This document shows positions 5,435-7,352 of a stretch of 7,352 nucleotides of DNA, in pieces (the stretch's first letter is position 1; each line of letters opens with the position of its first letter). The translations under genes and the position numbers were made by a program. Source of the stretch: Candidatus Aenigmatarchaeota archaeon (GTDB lineage: Archaea > Aenigmatarchaeota > Aenigmatarchaeia > QMZP01 > JAUXAV01). The stretch lies in assembly GCA_030619735.1 (NCBI GenBank), contig JAUXAV010000054.1, positions 1 to 7,352 of the forward strand. The letters run 5' to 3'. The notes below the pieces were generated by a model. That model did no database searches, had not been told where the DNA came from, and saw only the letters and a program-made list of their open reading frames with translations.

Positions 5435-6331
5435 TTATGGTGCTATCTGCAGGAAGACGAGGTGGTTCATTATTGTGGTATCAACGCCACCAGTACCACC
5501 AGGATGCTCTGCAACGTTTTCACCCACCGGTCCCGTGCAAGAATAGAGAAAGCCAATCCGCTGATAACCTAGACGGGTGGCGTCAGCAAGAGCTAGGTTA
5601 ATCTGGGCAGCACCATCACCCATCATATATACGTCTCTTTCTCCGCCTAGTCCGCCTTGATAAGAACCAGATGCCCATGTATTACAGAGACCCCAGGTCT
5701 GTATCCAGAGATAGTCTCCAGCAGTTGGCTCATTCCCACCCTCGTCTAGAGGACTATTGAGGATGCCTACGCAAGGATCAAAAGCCCCGCCAGCAGAACG
5801 AGATAGCCCTGCAGCAACCACCTCATGATAAGGACCAGGAACTAGCTGAGCGGTTGCAGCTGCGGTGTATGTTCCAGGCAGCAGACCATCCAGTGTTATG
5901 ACAGTCGCAGTATTGGAAATTATGCCCAGCATGGCTATGGGCTGTCCTGCCTCAAACATGGTTAGCAATCCGCCAGCATAGGCATCGACCACTAGGGTTG
6001 GAGCACTAATCGTCACAGTTCTTGCCCCTATGGTCGCTGTGACTATTGTAAGGGCACCGCTAGCTATGGCGTTTGCGAACAGGCCCATGCCACCAGAAAC
6101 ACCACCGTAACCAGTCGGCCCGTATGCACCACCTATTGGATTGATGGTCCCTAGCTGGGAATACCGCCAAGCCCGATGGTCGATCGAACTAGGCATCGCC
6201 CGGCGGCTACCGCGCTTGTATTTCTGGACAGCACTCGCCCTGTAGATGTCTTGTTCTGGCACACCGGGCAGCCTCTCACCCAGAATGCTATCAAATACCT
6301 GACTAAACTCTTCTCTTGTATAGCGTCTCAT
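5435..6331 (-). CDS. Phage structural or decoration-type protein with WIQTWG motif, 298 aa
   Basis: The start ATG has a strong AAGGAGG site 6-7 bases upstream. Residues 1-60 are charged and partly helical (RRYTREEFSQVFDSILGE) with a basic patch KYKRGSRR at 38-44. Residues 62-84 are rich in Gly (GGAYGPTGYGGVSGGMG). Residues 90-166 are beta-rich (TIGARTVTISAPTL, AYAGGLLTMFEAGQ, ISNTATVITLDGLLPGTY), leading into PGPYHEVV at 165-172. The C-terminal part has GDYLWIQTWGLC at 205-216 and more strands to the end. This order (AYAGG, SNTA with TL, PY.EVV, then WxQTWG) is what I remember from structural proteins of marine metagenomic phages, often near the capsid genes. That recall is not a database result. 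A virion surface or decoration role is the best guess. Confidence 0.9.
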   Translation of the reverse strand: MRRYTREEFSQVFDSILGERLPGVPEQDIYRASAVQKYKRGSRRAMPSSIDHRAWRYSQLGTINPIGGAYGPTGYGGVSGGMGLFANAIASGALTIVTATIGARTVTISAPTLVVDAYAGGLLTMFEAGQPIAMLGIISNTATVITLDGLLPGTYTAAATAQLVPGPYHEVVAAGLSRSAGGAFDPCVGILNSPLDEGGNEPTAGDYLWIQTWGLCNTWASGSYQGGLGGERDVYMMGDGAAQINLALADATRLGYQRIGFLYSCTGPVGENVAEHPGGTGGVDTTIMNHLVFLQIAP

Positions 6332-6423
6332 GTTATCCTCCTTGTTCTTATTTCCGCTTCCCTAGTTTCTCTAGAGCTATCCAGAAACTGCTCAACCTTA
6401 ATCAGGCAGCTCCCAGGTATCCA

Positions 6424-6440
6424 TCGTAACAAGGTTACGA
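6424..6440. other. Small perfect hairpin just after the 223-aa gene
   Basis: A 7-base inverted repeat (TCGTAAC / GTTACGA) with a 3-base loop begins 3 bases after the stop of the 223-residue gene in the direction of transcription. No run of T follows on either strand, so a classical terminator is unlikely. It could stabilise the 3' end of an mRNA or mark a processing site. The remaining roughly 100 bases up to the next gene hold only the ribosome site of that gene and no frame I can support. Confidence 0.5.
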
Positions 6441-6443
6441 CCC

Positions 6444-7115
6444 TTATGCCACCAGTATCTTGGCCATGTACCCAAACACGCTGAACGTGCAGGCAATAGC
6501 AGGAGTGGAGACAGCGGTCCGGGTGGTGAAGATCGCGGTAAGCACCGTTCCAGCAGGTAACCTCAGCATAACTGGCTTGTTGGTTACAGCCCATAATGCC
6601 CCAGTGTAGTGGAAATCATCCGTTATAGTTTGAGCCGTGTTCACAGCAGAAAGCTGCTCAGCACCGTGGAATGCCTGGCCGTGACCAAGAGCGCCAACCC
6701 GGTCAGTCCACAGGGAGCAGTACCAGTTATAGCCAACCTGTGCTAAGGCACCATTAGCAGGGCTAAAGCCCTCAACGGCGTTAACGTACCAGAGCTCTCC
6801 AGTTGGAACCGTGATTGTACCCGTGTGGGCTGTGCCAATGGGGTCTGCGGCTATTACTGCGACCTGTGCCAGGTCATAGGCGGCTTCCCGGCCGTCTAGG
6901 ATACCCAGGATGTGCTGTTGCTCAGCCTGTACCAGTGGCTGGTTTACTGCCTTATCCAGATCCCAGAAAGCAGCAGCGCCCTTGTACACACCGATTGGTA
7001 ATCGGCCAAGAGCGTTGATATTGACCCCACCGGTAACTGTAGCTGGGGTTAGGTTGGTAATAGTAGTCAAGGGTCGAAGAGTCTTATCCTTTGTCTTTTG
7101 TCTACCCATACTCAT
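6444..7115 (-). CDS. Beta-rich virion structural protein candidate, 223 aa
   Basis: The frame has an AGAGGAAGG-type ribosome site about 6 bases before ATG 7115; a second ATG two codons later is also possible. Residues 1-15 are basic (GRQKTKDK), as in proteins that contact nucleic acid or a capsid interior. Residues 16-95 look mixed, with a helix-prone stretch around 58-88. From about 97 to 223 there are alternating beta strands, starting at GTITVPTGELWYVNAVEG and ending in FSVFGYMAKILVA, which would suit a single jelly-roll or similar beta sandwich. There is no signal peptide and no catalytic motif. Placement next to the 298-residue structural-type gene suggests a capsid, decoration or tail-surface protein. 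I do not recognise the family by name; the role is inferred from fold-like pattern and neighbours. Confidence 0.85.
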   Translation of the reverse strand: MSMGRQKTKDKTLRPLTTITNLTPATVTGGVNINALGRLPIGVYKGAAAFWDLDKAVNQPLVQAEQQHILGILDGREAAYDLAQVAVIAADPIGTAHTGTITVPTGELWYVNAVEGFSPANGALAQVGYNWYCSLWTDRVGALGHGQAFHGAEQLSAVNTAQTITDDFHYTGALWAVTNKPVMLRLPAGTVLTAIFTTRTAVSTPAIACTFSVFGYMAKILVA

Positions 7116-7161
7116 AGAATACCTTCCTCTTCGTTAGATTTCTTTTGCAGGAGTAGCCACC

Positions 7162-7293
7162 CTAGCTACTAATTCCCGCCATGGCGCCGGTCATCATCTT
7201 CATCATCATAACCACGATCATCATCGTGATCATCAGGTTCATAATGGAGTTGATGTCCAGCTGGGCTCCAGCTGTGATTGCACCAGTTGTCAT
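7162..7293 (-). CDS. Methionine-rich hydrophobic mini-protein, 43 aa
   Basis: This 43-residue frame starts at an ATG preceded by a very good ribosome site (GAGGAGG, about 8 bases upstream) and ends in TAG. The N-terminus is small and polar (MTTGAITAGAQLDINS). Residues 17-34 are an almost unbroken hydrophobic stretch with one lysine (K32), and the tail is GAMAGISS. Eleven of 43 residues are methionine, mostly between 18 and 34. The stretch could be a single membrane-spanning helix or a hydrophobic packing peptide in the virion. I do not recognise a family. Its position just before beta-rich virion-type genes and its apparent duplicate upstream suggest a structural role or a membrane (holin-like or virion membrane) role. 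It is too short for a safe call. Confidence 0.75.
   Translation of the reverse strand: MTTGAITAGAQLDINSIMNLMITMMIVVMMMKMMTGAMAGISS
7258..7274. other. Hairpin inside the mini-protein gene
   Basis: A perfect 7-base inverted repeat (CAGCTGG / CCAGCTG) with a 3-base loop lies at codons 7-12 of the 43-residue gene. It falls in the early coding region, where a stem could slow translation, but it may simply follow from the codons for AGAQL. Confidence 0.4.
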
Positions 7294-7328
7294 AGTAAGA
7301 TCCTCCTCAATTTAGTTCTCCAGCTGCT

Positions 7329-7352
7329 TTAGCTGACACCGGCCATAGCGCC
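7329..7352 (-). CDS. 3' end of a small protein, probable paralogue of the next gene (partial)
   Basis: Only the last seven codons and a TAA stop are in the window, reading GAMAGVS. The gene that follows ends in GAMAGISS, so the two C-termini are almost the same. The reading frame is open to the window edge, and the stop lies 35 bases before the next start. I infer a tandem copy of the Met-rich mini-protein. The match is only about seven residues, so chance cannot be ruled out. The stop codon sits in a small potential hairpin (CAGCT, loop of 5, AGCTG). Confidence 0.5.
   Translation of the reverse strand, partial: GAMAGVS

Noticed and set aside
4982..5572. Long plus-strand open frame of 196 codons
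   Set aside because: It lies opposite five supported minus-strand features, has low-complexity Ser/Thr/Gly-rich composition and no ribosome site; it is a shadow.
6328..6594. Minus-strand frame of 88 codons spanning the gap after the 223-residue gene
   Set aside because: Most of it lies inside that gene in another frame, its composition (many Cys, His, Trp) is atypical, and it has no clear ribosome site.

Overview
The window looks like part of the late (virion) gene block of a DNA virus, probably a phage of an uncultured bacterium or archaeon from sediment or groundwater. All credible genes lie on the minus strand, so transcription runs from position 7352 towards 1. Genes are tightly packed, have strong Shine-Dalgarno sites (AAGGAGG, GGAGGAG, GGAGGT), and are often joined by 1- or 4-base stop/start overlaps. 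I see no tRNA, rRNA, CRISPR array, transposase, integrase or metabolic gene. The host cannot be fixed from the sequence. The style of the FN3-like modules and of the small MPG..GP..C protein recalls sediment bacteria and archaea, including Dehalococcoidia-type Chloroflexota, but this is an inference.

In transcription order: (1) 7352-7162 holds the last codons of one methionine-rich mini-protein and a complete 43-residue one, apparently a tandem pair. (2) 7115-6444 encodes a 223-residue beta-rich protein. (3) 6331-5435 encodes a 298-residue beta-rich protein with a GDYLWIQTWG motif that I associate with phage structural or decoration proteins. (4) 5424-5111 holds two coupled small genes: a 58-residue SAP/HeH-like protein with an acidic tail and a 44-residue Gly/Pro-rich protein. 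(5) 5110-5008 is a short intergenic stretch with two hairpins. (6) 5007-3428 encodes a 315-residue virion-type protein and, overlapping it by one base, a 210-residue protein with a membrane segment, a helix and a beta domain. (7) 3355-250 encodes three overlapping genes: a 713-residue protein made of three N-terminal beta repeats and three FN3-like modules, a 260-residue structural-type protein, and a 62-residue accessory protein. (8) 249-177 has two tiny coupled reading frames with a strong ribosome site. (9) 176-1 is the start of a tail-fibre-like protein that leaves the window.

The likely common job is building the outer virion: capsid or decoration proteins first, then adhesive display proteins (FN3 modules, fibre). 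Functional names are low confidence because no terminase, portal, tape measure or HK97 capsid protein is recognisable here. Whether the particle is tailed or tailless with a membrane is open. The most unusual parts are the tandem Met-rich mini-proteins, the SAP-like mini-protein among virion genes, the structured leader before the 315-residue gene, and the two-times-three repeat architecture of the 713-residue protein.
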